From Sulfurimonas sediminis (GTDB taxonomy: Bacteria > Campylobacterota > Campylobacteria > Campylobacterales > Sulfurimonadaceae), in assembly GCF_014905115.1 (NCBI RefSeq), contig NZ_CP041235.1:310001-374000 (forward strand): a stretch of DNA of 64,000 nt, given 5' to 3'. This document shows, piece by piece, positions 36,981 to 45,222 of the stretch. Made by a program: the position numbers and the translations under genes. Under the pieces are notes generated by a model. It was not told the DNA's origin, did no database searches, and saw only the letters and a program-made list of their open reading frames with translations. Within the stretch, counting starts at the first letter, position 1; each line of letters opens with the position of its first letter.

Positions 36981-37280
36981 TTATAATTGTGTTCTGCCAA
37001 TCTCTTTGTAGGCATTTAATGCTTTGTTTCGAATCTCTAACATAAGTTTCATACTTGTTTCTGCTTTGCCGATTGCAAGAGCTGCCTGATGGAGATCTTT
37101 TACCTGACCTGTTGCCAAATCCGCTATAGCTTCTTCGCTCTCTTTTTGAATGTCATTGACTTCATTGAGGGCTGATTTTAACTGCTCGGCAAAAGCTTCG
37201 CCACCGGTTTTTTCAGTGCTGCCTTTTTGTTTTAAAAGGTCTGCTGTTGAAGCACCGGAAATATTATTAATGTTGTTCAT
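36981..37280 (-). CDS. fliE: Flagellar hook-basal body protein FliE
   Basis: A 99-residue FliE, the adaptor between the MS ring and the rod. The C-terminal motif ADLATGQVKDLHQAALAIGK and KLMLEIRNKALNAYKEI are typical. It is third in the flgB-flgC-fliE order; GGAAGTG precedes its ATG. Confidence 0.96.
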   Translation of the reverse strand: MNNINNISGASTADLLKQKGSTEKTGGEAFAEQLKSALNEVNDIQKESEEAIADLATGQVKDLHQAALAIGKAETSMKLMLEIRNKALNAYKEIGRTQL

Positions 37281-37298
37281 AATCTTTCACTTCCTTTT

Positions 37299-37793
37299 TT
37301 ACTGTAACAGTGATATGGCAGCGTTTGCCATATCTTTTGCACTTTGAAATGCCGCAACATTGGCTTGATATGAGCGTGTTGCCTCTACCAAATCGGACAT
37401 TTCCACAACAGGATTAATATTTGGATATGCCACATACCCGTTTGCATCCGCATCCGGGTTGTTTGGCTCAAATTTCATAAGAGGTTTGCTGTCGTCTCTT
37501 ACAATTTTGTCAACTACTACACTCATTATAGCAGGATTTACCTTTTGTCCAAATTGTCCTTCATTCAAAGGGTCTTGATATTTGGCACTTTGTGCAGTCT
37601 CACCCAGAGCTTTGTTGTATACATCATTAAAGTTTACAGCTTTAAAAACAACCTCTTTGCGACGATAGGGTCCGCCTTCTTCTGTTCTTGTTGTCTGGGC
37701 ATTGGCGATATTGCTTGAGATGACATTGACACGAACTCTTTGGGCTGAGAGTCCGTATCCGCTGATATCAAAACTGTTGAGAAAATTACTCAT
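37299..37793 (-). CDS. flgC: Flagellar basal-body rod protein FlgC
   Basis: A 164-residue proximal rod protein. The N-terminal rod motif GLSAQRVRVNVISSNIANAQ and the C-terminal EMSDLVEATRSYQANVAAFQ are both clear. It lies 12 bases behind flgB and is exported by the flagellar type III system without a cleaved signal. Confidence 0.98.
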   Translation of the reverse strand: MSNFLNSFDISGYGLSAQRVRVNVISSNIANAQTTRTEEGGPYRRKEVVFKAVNFNDVYNKALGETAQSAKYQDPLNEGQFGQKVNPAIMSVVVDKIVRDDSKPLMKFEPNNPDADANGYVAYPNINPVVEMSDLVEATRSYQANVAAFQSAKDMANAAISLLQ

Positions 37794-37805
37794 TTTTTTC
37801 TATCC

Positions 37806-38237
37806 TTAATTTACTTTTGCCGAAGCATCTATAACACTTTTAAATATACCTGCATCTTTTTTTGCCGCCATGACAATGGCGTTAAACATGATGGAGTTCT
37901 TACTCATTTCGGTTGTTTCCACATCTATATCGACAGAGTTGCCGTCATTTCGAGCCATATGCCCGTCTCTGAAAAAGAGTGTCGGCTTTATCTGGCTTGT
38001 TTCTTCTTTTGGCGCCAAATGTCTGGAGTCTGTCTGTGCAATTTTCAACTGATGTGCATTGTCCTGATACAGGGCGTTTTTTTGGGCAATCAAAGCATCT
38101 TCAAAACTGATATCTCTTGGTTTGTAATAAGGCGTGTCTGCATTGGCAATATTTGATGCTATCATATCCTGACGTGCAACACGATAGTCCATCGCCTTCG
38201 TCAAAAGGGAATGTGTTTTAGATATTTCAATGCTCAT
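37806..38237 (-). CDS. flgB: Flagellar basal-body rod protein FlgB
   Basis: A 143-residue rod protein with DMIASNIANADTPYYKPRDI in the N-terminal part and a hydrophobic C-terminal helix. The ATG at 38237 (GAAGGAG upstream) is preferred to the longer frame. First gene of the flgB-flgC-fliE unit; a sigma-54-type sequence lies upstream. Confidence 0.97.
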   Translation of the reverse strand: MSIEISKTHSLLTKAMDYRVARQDMIASNIANADTPYYKPRDISFEDALIAQKNALYQDNAHQLKIAQTDSRHLAPKEETSQIKPTLFFRDGHMARNDGNSVDIDVETTEMSKNSIMFNAIVMAAKKDAGIFKSVIDASAKVN

Positions 38238-38250
38238 AAATGCTCCTTCT

Positions 38251-38260
38251 TTACATGTAA
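38251..38260. repeat. TTACATGTAA palindrome in the flgB leader
   Basis: A perfect 10-bp palindrome between the putative sigma-54 site and the flgB start. It is the only clearly intergenic copy of a motif seen at least eleven times in the window. Confidence 0.7.
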
Positions 38261-38270
38261 CACTAAACAA

Positions 38271-38285
38271 GCAAATCCTATTCCA
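38271..38285 (-). promoter_or_regulatory. Putative sigma-54 (RpoN) promoter of flgB
   Basis: On the minus strand TGGAATAGGATTTGC has the -24 GG and -12 GC exactly 12 bases apart, as sigma-54 requires, with TTTGC at -12. The middle of the -24 box departs from TGGCAC. Rod genes are RpoN-dependent in Campylobacter and Helicobacter, which supports the call. Confidence 0.55.
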
Positions 38286-38295
38286 TATATTTTAT

Positions 38296-38359
38296 CAGCC
38301 GGCATTAAAATACCGGTTCCAAAATCATTCCTTCCCGGAATCCGTACTTTAGTGCGGAC
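38296..38359. repeat. Pair of inverted REP-like palindromes
   Basis: A reverse copy (38296-38320, ending TACCGGTTCC) and a forward copy (38336-38359, with CGTACTTTAGTGCG) of the REP family lie head to head, upstream of the flgB promoter and 150 bases before the first pilin gene. Confidence 0.75.
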
Positions 38360-38511
38360 CATGCATCATCCAAACCAAAAAAACGAAGTAAAAATATCTA
38401 AAGGGCTTCCATGTAAAAAACTGAAATTAAGCAAACTTTAATGTAAATAGGTCCATAATGTTCTCTAAGATTACCAGAGTAATCCAATTTTTAAAAATAT
38501 AAGGAGTTCTT

Positions 38512-38952
38512 ATGAAAAGAGCTGGTTTTACAATGATCGAATTGATCTTCGTTATCGTTATTTTAGGTATTTTGGCAGCAGTTGCCATTCCAAAACTTGC
38601 AGCGACGCGTACGGATGCACAAGTTGCAAAAATCTCTACAGAAGCAGCAACACTTGTAAGTGAATTAGGTACTTTCTATACTGCACAAGGTACTTTTGAA
38701 GGTAAAAATAGTGCAGATATAACAAATATATCACTTAAAACGTCTGATGATAATATTCAAAATAACGATACTATTGTTTTAGGTGATGATAACAATAATA
38801 CGTGTTTAACAATTACATTTAATAATGCTAGTGATGGAAATATAACAGTAAGTGCAGATGATGCCAATGGAACAGTTTGTAATGCTGTGAAAGAAGCGAC
38901 TGCAGATTTACAAAAAACATATAACTTTGGTGGGTCAAACGTAGCTTACTAA
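38512..38952 (+). CDS. Type IV pilin-like / pseudopilin protein (1)
   Basis: A 146-residue prepilin. A short leader, MKRAG, precedes the cleavage and methylation site FTMIELIFVIVILGILAAVA (G|F with Glu at mature position 5). Helix and linker KLAATRTDAQ follow, then a polar Asp/Asn-rich globular part with two cysteines, likely a disulfide. AAGGAG lies upstream. It may build a type II secretion/competence pseudopilus. A hairpin (38958-38987, TTGTTGCA/TGCAACAA) follows the stop. Confidence 0.88.
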   Translation: MKRAGFTMIELIFVIVILGILAAVAIPKLAATRTDAQVAKISTEAATLVSELGTFYTAQGTFEGKNSADITNISLKTSDDNIQNNDTIVLGDDNNNTCLTITFNNASDGNITVSADDANGTVCNAVKEATADLQKTYNFGGSNVAY

Positions 38953-39094
38953 AGTACTTTGTTGCATCTTCAAAAAAGGTGCAACAAATAACTCCTTTCT
39001 AAAACTTCTTCTTTTACACCCCAATCCTAAAAAAACAGGAATTTAAAAGAAGAACAATAATTGCTTAAACTCTAAAAAACTAAAGTGATTACAT

Positions 39095-40259
39095 ATGGCA
39101 ACAAAAACAAGAGAAAAATTAGCGAAAAAGCGTTCTATAAGAGGGTATGCAGATCAAGCCCAATCAAATCAACTTTTAAAATTGTTTTCAGAGGTGACAG
39201 ACTATCGGAAACCTCAAGGTAAAAGACACCGACTAGAACATATTTTATATCTTTCAGTATTGGCTGGATTGATGGGAGCAACTGACTATAAGCAAATATC
39301 TATTTGGATAGAGAAGCATATTCAAAAAGAACAAGTTAAAAGATTATTAGGTGTAGAGTTTATATTAACACCAAAGAAAAGTTTGGTTTCTGATGTGTTA
39401 GCGAAAGTTGATAGCCAAGAAGTTGAAGTTGTTTTTAGGAAATGGATAAGAACCTATGTCGATACAAGAGGAAAGCACCTGAGCGTAGATGGCAAGGTTA
39501 TGAATGGCAGCAAATACAAAGATAAGAGATCAATAGAAGTAGTTGGTGCTGTTTTATCTGAGATAGGGGTAATAATTGCTCATCAACAAATAGCAGAGAA
39601 GTCGAATGAAATACCTGCCCTTCAGGCTATGATAGGGGAATTGGGAGATGAATTTATCTTTACTTTTGATGCAATGAATACCCAAAAAAACTCTTGATGC
39701 TATCGAAAATAGTGGTTCAAAATATATTGCCAAGGTAAAAGATAATCAAAAAACCTTACTTGATAAAATAGATGAAATTTCAAGAGATATAAAACCGACA
39801 AATATTTACAAGGCTAAACCTGTCCAACAATCTAATGAATGGATTAATAGGAAGGTGTTTGTATATCAACCAACTACTTTTTATCATAATGGCATAACTC
39901 ATATTCGCTCAATAATAAAAGTTATAAAAAAAGTAGAGTCAACAAATCATAAAACTGGCGAGATTACTAATAGCACTAGAATTCAATTCTGTATTGCAAA
40001 TTTTCATGAAAGTGCAGAATTCTTTCACAATAAAATTTTACACCATTGGAAAGTGGAAACCATGCATCAATACAAAGATAATTCACTTTTAGAAGATGCT
40101 CATAATTGTCATTTAAATCCATTTTTAATGACTATTCTTAGAAGTATGATTTTGAATATTTTACACCTTAATGGTGCAAAATCTATACAAGAACAACTCA
40201 TCAACAATAGATGGGATTTGGATGACTCTATCGCTCAAATATTAAAATTGAGTTTTTAG
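39095..40259 (+). pseudogene. ISAs1-family transposase, frameshifted
   Basis: The first open part (to 39697, 200 residues) has the ISAs1 N-terminal region (DYRKPQGKRHRLEHILYLSV) and two catalytic aspartates (HLSVDGKVM; FTFDAMNTQ). The frame breaks at a run of seven As (39684-39690), and the rest (TLDAIENSG... to 40259) continues in another frame with the catalytic Glu in HHWKVETMHQ and a normal C-terminus. With six or nine As the frame would be whole, so it is a recent break or uses transcriptional slippage; a -1 ribosomal shift would not restore it. The ends are unclear: CTCTAAAAAACT (39070) and AGTTTTTAGAG (40251-40261) could be imperfect inverted repeats. It separates two pilin genes. Confidence 0.88.
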
Positions 40260-40356
40260 AGGATTGTGGTGCTTCTTTTATTTTTTCTTTAAAACTTAAA
40301 GTTATTCTTATAATAAAAACGATACTATTTAATTTAAAAAAATATAAAGGATTGTT

Positions 40357-40821
40357 ATGCATACAGCTCTTCACAAAGCTTTTACAATGATAGAACTCAT
40401 ATTTGTCATTGTTATTTTAGGTATTTTGGCAGCTGTAGCCATTCCTAAATTGGCTGCAACAAGAGGCGATGCCCAAGTCTCTAAAATAGCAATGAACATA
40501 ATGACAGGGGCATCTGAAATCGCTTCGTATGCCATGAGTCAGGCAAAAACTGAAGACAATCTTTCTGTTATGTCCAATGCGGTTGCTAATATGGAAGCAA
40601 GTGGAGAAGCGAGTATTTCAACTGCTGAAAAAAAAGCAGTTATTCAAGTCGGTTCTGTCAATGATTGTGCTACAATACAGGTACAGACAGGTGCAAATGA
40701 TGATAATCTAACGATTTCCTTTGGCGATCCTGGCAGTGACACACTCTGTGTTGGACTGCAAGGGGCAATAGATGCTTCACAATACCCAATGAAGCTTCGT
40801 GGAACATCTGTTAATTATTGA
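40357..40821 (+). CDS. Type IV pilin-like / pseudopilin protein (2)
   Basis: A 154-residue prepilin with leader MHTALHKA and the class III signal FTMIELIFVIVILGILAAVA, then KLAATRGDAQVSKIAM, paralogous to the genes on both sides. The globular part has two cysteines (NDCATIQ; DTLCVGL). AAAGGA is its ribosome site; TATAAT near 40309-40314 is a possible -10 box. Confidence 0.88.
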   Translation: MHTALHKAFTMIELIFVIVILGILAAVAIPKLAATRGDAQVSKIAMNIMTGASEIASYAMSQAKTEDNLSVMSNAVANMEASGEASISTAEKKAVIQVGSVNDCATIQVQTGANDDNLTISFGDPGSDTLCVGLQGAIDASQYPMKLRGTSVNY

Positions 40822-40838
40822 AAAAAGGTTATACGTTT

Positions 40839-41318
40839 ATGAAGAAATCAAAACAGGCACCCCAAGGGCACTCGTTGCACAGCGCTTTTACAATGATAGA
40901 ACTTGTTTTTGTCATTGTTGTATTGGGCATCCTGGCAAGTATTGCCATTCCAAAGTTTGCCGCAACAAGAACAGATGCACAGATAAGTAAAGCGCGCGCC
41001 GATATTGCTTCGGTGCGTTCTGCAATTTTGACAGACAGACAGGCGCACATTATCAAAGGCGACCCGGATTATATCTCTGGTTTGAGTCAAAACAGTACAA
41101 CTCTTTTTGACGGGAACGGAACCAGAGAGCTTTTAATGTATGGTATAAAAGCCGGAAATACAGAGGGGCATTGGAGTACCACAGATAATGCTGCACCTTA
41201 TTTGCATTATGTATATAAAGTGGGCGGTCAAGACTGTGCCTTTACTTATAACCCTACAACAGGAAGATTTGATTTAAATGCCAGTCAAGATACAATTTGC
41301 GATAAACTAGTAGATTAA
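40839..41318 (+). CDS. Type IV pilin-like / pseudopilin protein (3)
   Basis: A 159-residue prepilin. The leader MKKSKQAPQGHSLHSA is longer than usual; the site FTMIELVFVIVVLGILASIA and KFAATRTDAQ follow. Two cysteines lie near the C-terminus (GQDCAFTYN; DTICDKL). The ATG at 40839, behind AAAAAAGG, is preferred to a TTG at 40818 that overlaps the previous stop. It lies 8 bases before priA. Confidence 0.85.
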   Translation: MKKSKQAPQGHSLHSAFTMIELVFVIVVLGILASIAIPKFAATRTDAQISKARADIASVRSAILTDRQAHIIKGDPDYISGLSQNSTTLFDGNGTRELLMYGIKAGNTEGHWSTTDNAAPYLHYVYKVGGQDCAFTYNPTTGRFDLNASQDTICDKLVD

Positions 41319-41326
41319 AAGATAAC

Positions 41327-43210
41327 TTGAAGTACTACAAAGTAGCTATCACAGGCTCTCCTCTCGGTGAGTTTACCTACGAATCATTACAAAAGATAGA
41401 AACAGGAACACAGGTAAGTGTAGCTGTGCGAAACAGAGTACTAAACGGCGTTGTTATTGCTACATGCAAACAGCCTGATTTTAAAACCCATGAAATTTTA
41501 GAAGTACATGCGTTTCGTTTTTCAGACAAACAGCTTGCACTTGCCAGGTTTATAGCCTCTTATTATATCTGTTCTTTAGGTGATGCTTTTGCATTAATGC
41601 TGCCTTACGAAATAACAGCTGGCACTGAAGCAGCAGCCCTCGGAACCCAGACTTCAGTCTGGGCTGTGCGTCATAAGAACACAAAAAGCACCTCAAAAAT
41701 TATACTTTCATCAAAACAGGAAAATGCACTCACTTTCTTAAAACAACACAAAGTTTCCCTTCTTTTCGGCGATACAGGCAGCGGAAAAACAGAAGTCTAT
41801 ATGAAATACTTTGAACAGATGGCAGAAAGAGGAAAGACATCCATCTTTTTAATGCCTGAAATCTCTCTGACACCACAGATGTCCAAACGCCTCAAAGAAC
41901 ATTTTGGTGAAGATTTTGTCATGTGGCATTCAAAACTCACACCCCTGGCAAAGAAAAAAGCACTTGCCAAAATATACGCAGGAGAAGCAAAGATCATTGC
42001 CGGTGCACGTTCAGCTCTCTTTTTACCTGTAAAAAATTTGGGACTTATTATTGTCGATGAAGAGCATGATGAGAGTTACAAGTCATCTTCGCGTCCTCGG
42101 TACAATGCAAGAGATTTAGCCATTTATATGGGCAAACTTTATGATGTTCCTGTAGTGCTTGGCAGTGCGACACCCTCTTTGACCTCTTATGTAAAATTTC
42201 CACATTTCAGACTCAAAGGCGGGCATTTTAGCTCCGAGAAAAGTTTTCTGTACGAAAAAAGTCCCGAAAGCCTCTCCCCTGTGGTTTTACAAAATTTACA
42301 AAAAATTTTAGAAAAAAAAGAGCAGGCTATCGTCTTTTTGCCGACACGCGCCAATTTTAAATATTTGCAGTGTCAAGACTGCGGGCATACAATAAAATGT
42401 GCCTTTTGCAGTGTCGGTATGAGTGTGCATCAGCACTCGCGCGCTTTGAAATGCCATTATTGTAATTTTACACAGGCAATCCCTCAGGTCTGTCCAGAGT
42501 GCCACAGTCCGAATTTATCGAGTGCAAGACTCGGAACAGCAGAAGCGGTGAAAATTTTACAAGAAATTTTGCCGAGTGCAAGAGTAGAACAGTTTGACCG
42601 GGATGTCATTACCACAGCAAACAAACTCAAAAAAGCATTAAAACGTTTTAATGACAAAGAGAGTGATATTCTTGTCGGTACCCAAATGCTCTCAAAAGGA
42701 CATGATTATCACGGAGTTACTTTGGCTGTGGTACTTGGGATGGACAATATGCTGAACATGGGTGATTACCGTGCACGGGAAAAAGCGCTCTCTTCTTTGA
42801 TTCAGGTAGCGGGACGAAGCGGACGGGCAAAAGATGCCAAAGTCATCGTGCAGACTTTCAATGAGGATTTTTTCAAGACCTACATAGAGAGGTATGAAGA
42901 TTTTTTGGAAGAAGAAAAGGTTTTCAGACAAGAGCTGTATCCGCCCTATAAAAAACTGTGTCGTATTTTGTTTGCGCATAAAAACGGTCTCAAAGCACAA
43001 GACGCCATGCGGCAAATGCATGAAAATCTGCTTACATGTAAAGGTATAGAGATAGTAGGTGCAAAAAAATGTGCCATAGAGAAAGTGGCAAACAAATACA
43101 GATTTGAGATACTGCTTCGGGCTGACAAAAGTACGGATATTATAAAAGCGGTGAAGTCTGCAAAAGTAGATTTGGCGGAAATAGACATGGACCCGATAGA
43201 GTTTGGGTAG
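41327..43210 (+). CDS. priA: Primosomal replication protein PriA (helicase)
   Basis: A 627-residue 3'-5' helicase that reloads the replisome at stalled forks. N-terminal DNA-binding region (1-95); Walker A GDTGSGKTEVY (about 149-159); Walker B IVDEEHDESYKSS (about 242-254); the zinc-binding block with eight cysteines (CQDCGHTIKCAFC; CHYC; CPECHS; about 348-395); and QVAGRSGRAKDAKVI at the end of the helicase core. It appears to start with TTG, since no ATG is in reach that keeps the N-terminus. Residues about 104-116 are encoded by a REP palindrome inserted in frame. Confidence 0.95.
   Translation: MKYYKVAITGSPLGEFTYESLQKIETGTQVSVAVRNRVLNGVVIATCKQPDFKTHEILEVHAFRFSDKQLALARFIASYYICSLGDAFALMLPYEITAGTEAAALGTQTSVWAVRHKNTKSTSKIILSSKQENALTFLKQHKVSLLFGDTGSGKTEVYMKYFEQMAERGKTSIFLMPEISLTPQMSKRLKEHFGEDFVMWHSKLTPLAKKKALAKIYAGEAKIIAGARSALFLPVKNLGLIIVDEEHDESYKSSSRPRYNARDLAIYMGKLYDVPVVLGSATPSLTSYVKFPHFRLKGGHFSSEKSFLYEKSPESLSPVVLQNLQKILEKKEQAIVFLPTRANFKYLQCQDCGHTIKCAFCSVGMSVHQHSRALKCHYCNFTQAIPQVCPECHSPNLSSARLGTAEAVKILQEILPSARVEQFDRDVITTANKLKKALKRFNDKESDILVGTQMLSKGHDYHGVTLAVVLGMDNMLNMGDYRAREKALSSLIQVAGRSGRAKDAKVIVQTFNEDFFKTYIERYEDFLEEEKVFRQELYPPYKKLCRILFAHKNGLKAQDAMRQMHENLLTCKGIEIVGAKKCAIEKVANKYRFEILLRADKSTDIIKAVKSAKVDLAEIDMDPIEFG
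41641..41672 (+). repeat. REP-like palindrome inside priA
   Basis: CGGAACCCAGACTTCAGTCT and the following GGGCTGTGCGTC match the intergenic REP copy at 58126-58157 read in reverse, with paired changes (CGTAC/GTGCG becomes CAGAC/GTCTG) that keep the stem. It is read in frame as part of PriA, between the N-terminal domain and the helicase core. Confidence 0.75.
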
Positions 43211-43270
43211 AGTGTATTGGGCTTATGTGCCACACAGTCGGTACTAAATTTTTGACTTGTTTTGCCGTAA

Positions 43271-43341
43271 AGCCCGCACTGAAGTACGGGTTCCGAAGGG
43301 GGAAAAGAAACTCGGAATCGGTACTTTCTATGCTAAAGCAT
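43271..43341. repeat. REP-like palindromes downstream of priA
   Basis: A reverse copy (43271-43295: AGCCCGCACTGAAGTACGGG, then TTCCG) and a partial forward copy (from 43313, CGGAATCGGTACTTTC) lie head to head. The forward copy is cut short and runs into the hairpin ATGC-TAAA-GCAT (43330-43341). Confidence 0.7.
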
Positions 43342-43346
43342 GACTT

Positions 43347-43369
43347 AGAAAAAAACTAAATTTTTTTCT
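43347..43369. terminator. Bidirectional terminator between priA and the NUDIX gene
   Basis: AGAAAAAAA-ctaaa-TTTTTTTCT is a nine-pair AT stem whose arms serve as T-runs in either direction, between two convergent genes. The core matches the hairpin after rplA. Confidence 0.6.
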
Positions 43370-43372
43370 GTA

Positions 43373-43939
43373 CTACCGGCCTTTTTTAGTATCAAAAAAC
43401 CAGTAAAATGCCAAAGAAACACCCGTTGTCTTTTGATAGCTTTCATCAAACATAAACTTTTTTGCTTCACTTAACGGAATATAAATAACTTCTATCTCCT
43501 CTTCTTCGAGACCGCCGCCGTCAGTGACCTTCATACATTCATCAATTTCGGCATAATAGAGTGTCTGATGTGTGCCTGATATGCCGACACTGGTGTAAAA
43601 AGCACTGATTTTTTCCAAATTTTGCACAGGTACGTCGTACCCGCACTCTTCCAAAATCTCCTCTTTTGCTATTTGCTCTATGGAGCACTCTTTGTCAACA
43701 ATGCCGGCACAGAGTTCATACATGTAACCGTTGTTCTGATTTTTGTTCAGCACGGTAGCGCGGAGCTGCTTGACAAGGACAAAGGCATCTTTTTGTGTAT
43801 GATAGAGCAGTATGGCAACACTGTCATGGGAAAGGACAGCTTCCCACTTTTTTGCTACACCGTTTTGTGTGTAGTTTATCTCTACCGGTTTGACAAAATT
43901 TGGCTCTTTGAGCTCTTTTATGGAAGTTATTTTACCCAT
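43373..43939 (-). CDS. NUDIX hydrolase (ADP-ribose/nucleoside-diphosphate-sugar pyrophosphatase type)
   Basis: A 188-residue NUDIX protein. The box reads GIVDKECSIEQIAKEEILEE then CGYDV; the metal-binding EExxEE core is kept, but the usual first Glu is Cys and the Arg is Glu, so the box is non-canonical. Length and the FVLVKQLRATVL strand fit the ADP-ribose pyrophosphatase group. Its ATG overlaps the stop of the peptidase gene upstream by eight bases. Confidence 0.88.
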   Translation of the reverse strand: MGKITSIKELKEPNFVKPVEINYTQNGVAKKWEAVLSHDSVAILLYHTQKDAFVLVKQLRATVLNKNQNNGYMYELCAGIVDKECSIEQIAKEEILEECGYDVPVQNLEKISAFYTSVGISGTHQTLYYAEIDECMKVTDGGGLEEEEIEVIYIPLSEAKKFMFDESYQKTTGVSLAFYWFFDTKKGR

Positions 43940-45122
43940 TGTTTTTTTCCTTTAAAAGGTGGATGTAAGACATGTTTTCAAAAGGCGGGCGTTTTTTATA
44001 GGCTGTTTTGTTGTTGAGGTGAAGATTGACACTTTCATCATAGTTTTTCTTTAATCGTAAAAATGCTTTTTTTGCTTTGCCTTTGAGCTTTTTGGTCGTT
44101 ACCTGCACAACTCTGAGCGGATTGATGGCGCGTCCTCTTTTTCTGAGTTCAAAATGCAGGTGTGGTCCGGTTGAGCGGCCTGTGGAACCGACATAGCCTA
44201 TAGTCTGTCCTTTTTTTACACGTCTGCCCCTGTGAATACCTCTGCGGAATGATTTTAAGTGGGCATAGCGTGTTTCATAGCCGTCAGCATGGCGTATTTT
44301 TATAAGATTGCCATAGCTTCCCATTCTTGAAGCCCATACAATGACTCCTCTGCCTGCTGCAATAACCGGTGTTCCGCGCCTTGCAGCATAGTCAACACCA
44401 AGATGTGCTTTCCATTTATGCAGCACAGGGTGCCATCTTCTTTTTGTAAAATAAGAAGATATTCTGGCTCCCCTTACCGGACGGGCAAGTAGAAAACCTT
44501 CGACTTCATGGGCTTTTTCATCATAATAGCGTCCGTCACTGTTGAGGTAGATAAAGTGTTTTTTATGATGCATCTCTATCATGGCGACTTTTAAAGTCGG
44601 CATGGAAAAGGGCTCTCCCAAACGATATTTCTGCTCATAAATCATAACGAGTTCATCGCCTTTGCGAATATCATTTTTAAAGTTCAGGGAGTGTTTGAAA
44701 CTGGAAACAAATATCTGTGCCAGTTTTTTGGAGCCTGTCTCTTTTAAAATATTGTACATCGGCGAACTTGTTATTGTTGTGTAAAAAGCTTCTGTTTTTG
44801 TTGTGCTTATAATGGGAATAGCTTCAAATTTGTAGCTTTTGTCATCTTTGTATATATGAATTTGCAGTTCATCATTCAAAGGCAGCAGAATCTGTTCTAT
44901 CTCTTCTTTGACATCTTTTAAAATCTGGTAATGAATGCCTGCACGCATCTCCTCTGTGAGTCTTTGGTCATCCTTGTCAAGATTGTAGTAAAGCGGTCGC
45001 AAGGGAAGATTGTGGTTTTGTAAAAAATCCAGATAAGTTTCTCCGTTACTCCAACGGTATCTGTCCACATGGGCAGCAAAAGAGGAGGTAATCAGTAAAA
45101 AAAATATGAAAAATCGTATCAT
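43932..45122 (-). CDS. M23 family peptidoglycan peptidase (Csd3/HdpA/Pgp3-like)
   Basis: A 396-residue exported protein with signal peptide (MIRFFIFFLLITSSFAAHVD). Two mixed domains lead to a LytM/M23 catalytic domain: metal ligands in KAHLGVDYAA (H and D) and GPHLHFELRK (HxH), with YAHLKSF between. The size and three-domain layout match H. pylori Csd3/HdpA and C. jejuni Pgp3, which trim or open peptide crosslinks and set helical cell shape. The gene context (next to pgbA-like and glcD-like genes) matches the H. pylori locus. The ATG at 45122 gives the best signal peptide. Confidence 0.92.
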   Translation of the reverse strand: MIRFFIFFLLITSSFAAHVDRYRWSNGETYLDFLQNHNLPLRPLYYNLDKDDQRLTEEMRAGIHYQILKDVKEEIEQILLPLNDELQIHIYKDDKSYKFEAIPIISTTKTEAFYTTITSSPMYNILKETGSKKLAQIFVSSFKHSLNFKNDIRKGDELVMIYEQKYRLGEPFSMPTLKVAMIEMHHKKHFIYLNSDGRYYDEKAHEVEGFLLARPVRGARISSYFTKRRWHPVLHKWKAHLGVDYAARRGTPVIAAGRGVIVWASRMGSYGNLIKIRHADGYETRYAHLKSFRRGIHRGRRVKKGQTIGYVGSTGRSTGPHLHFELRKRGRAINPLRVVQVTTKKLKGKAKKAFLRLKKNYDESVNLHLNNKTAYKKRPPFENMSYIHLLKEKNNG

Positions 45123-45222
45123 AAATATAAGCCTAGAATAAATAATTTGCAAAGATTATCAAATTTTGGCTTAGTCTGAGGTTTGTTTGATATAATCATA
45201 AACAAAAAATCAAAGAAGAAAC

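Noticed and set aside
39684-39690. Programmed -1 frameshift to make full-length ISAs1 transposase
   Set aside because: The A7 run needs a net loss of one base or gain of two to join the frames; a -1 shift leads to the wrong frame, and this family does not normally use frameshifting.
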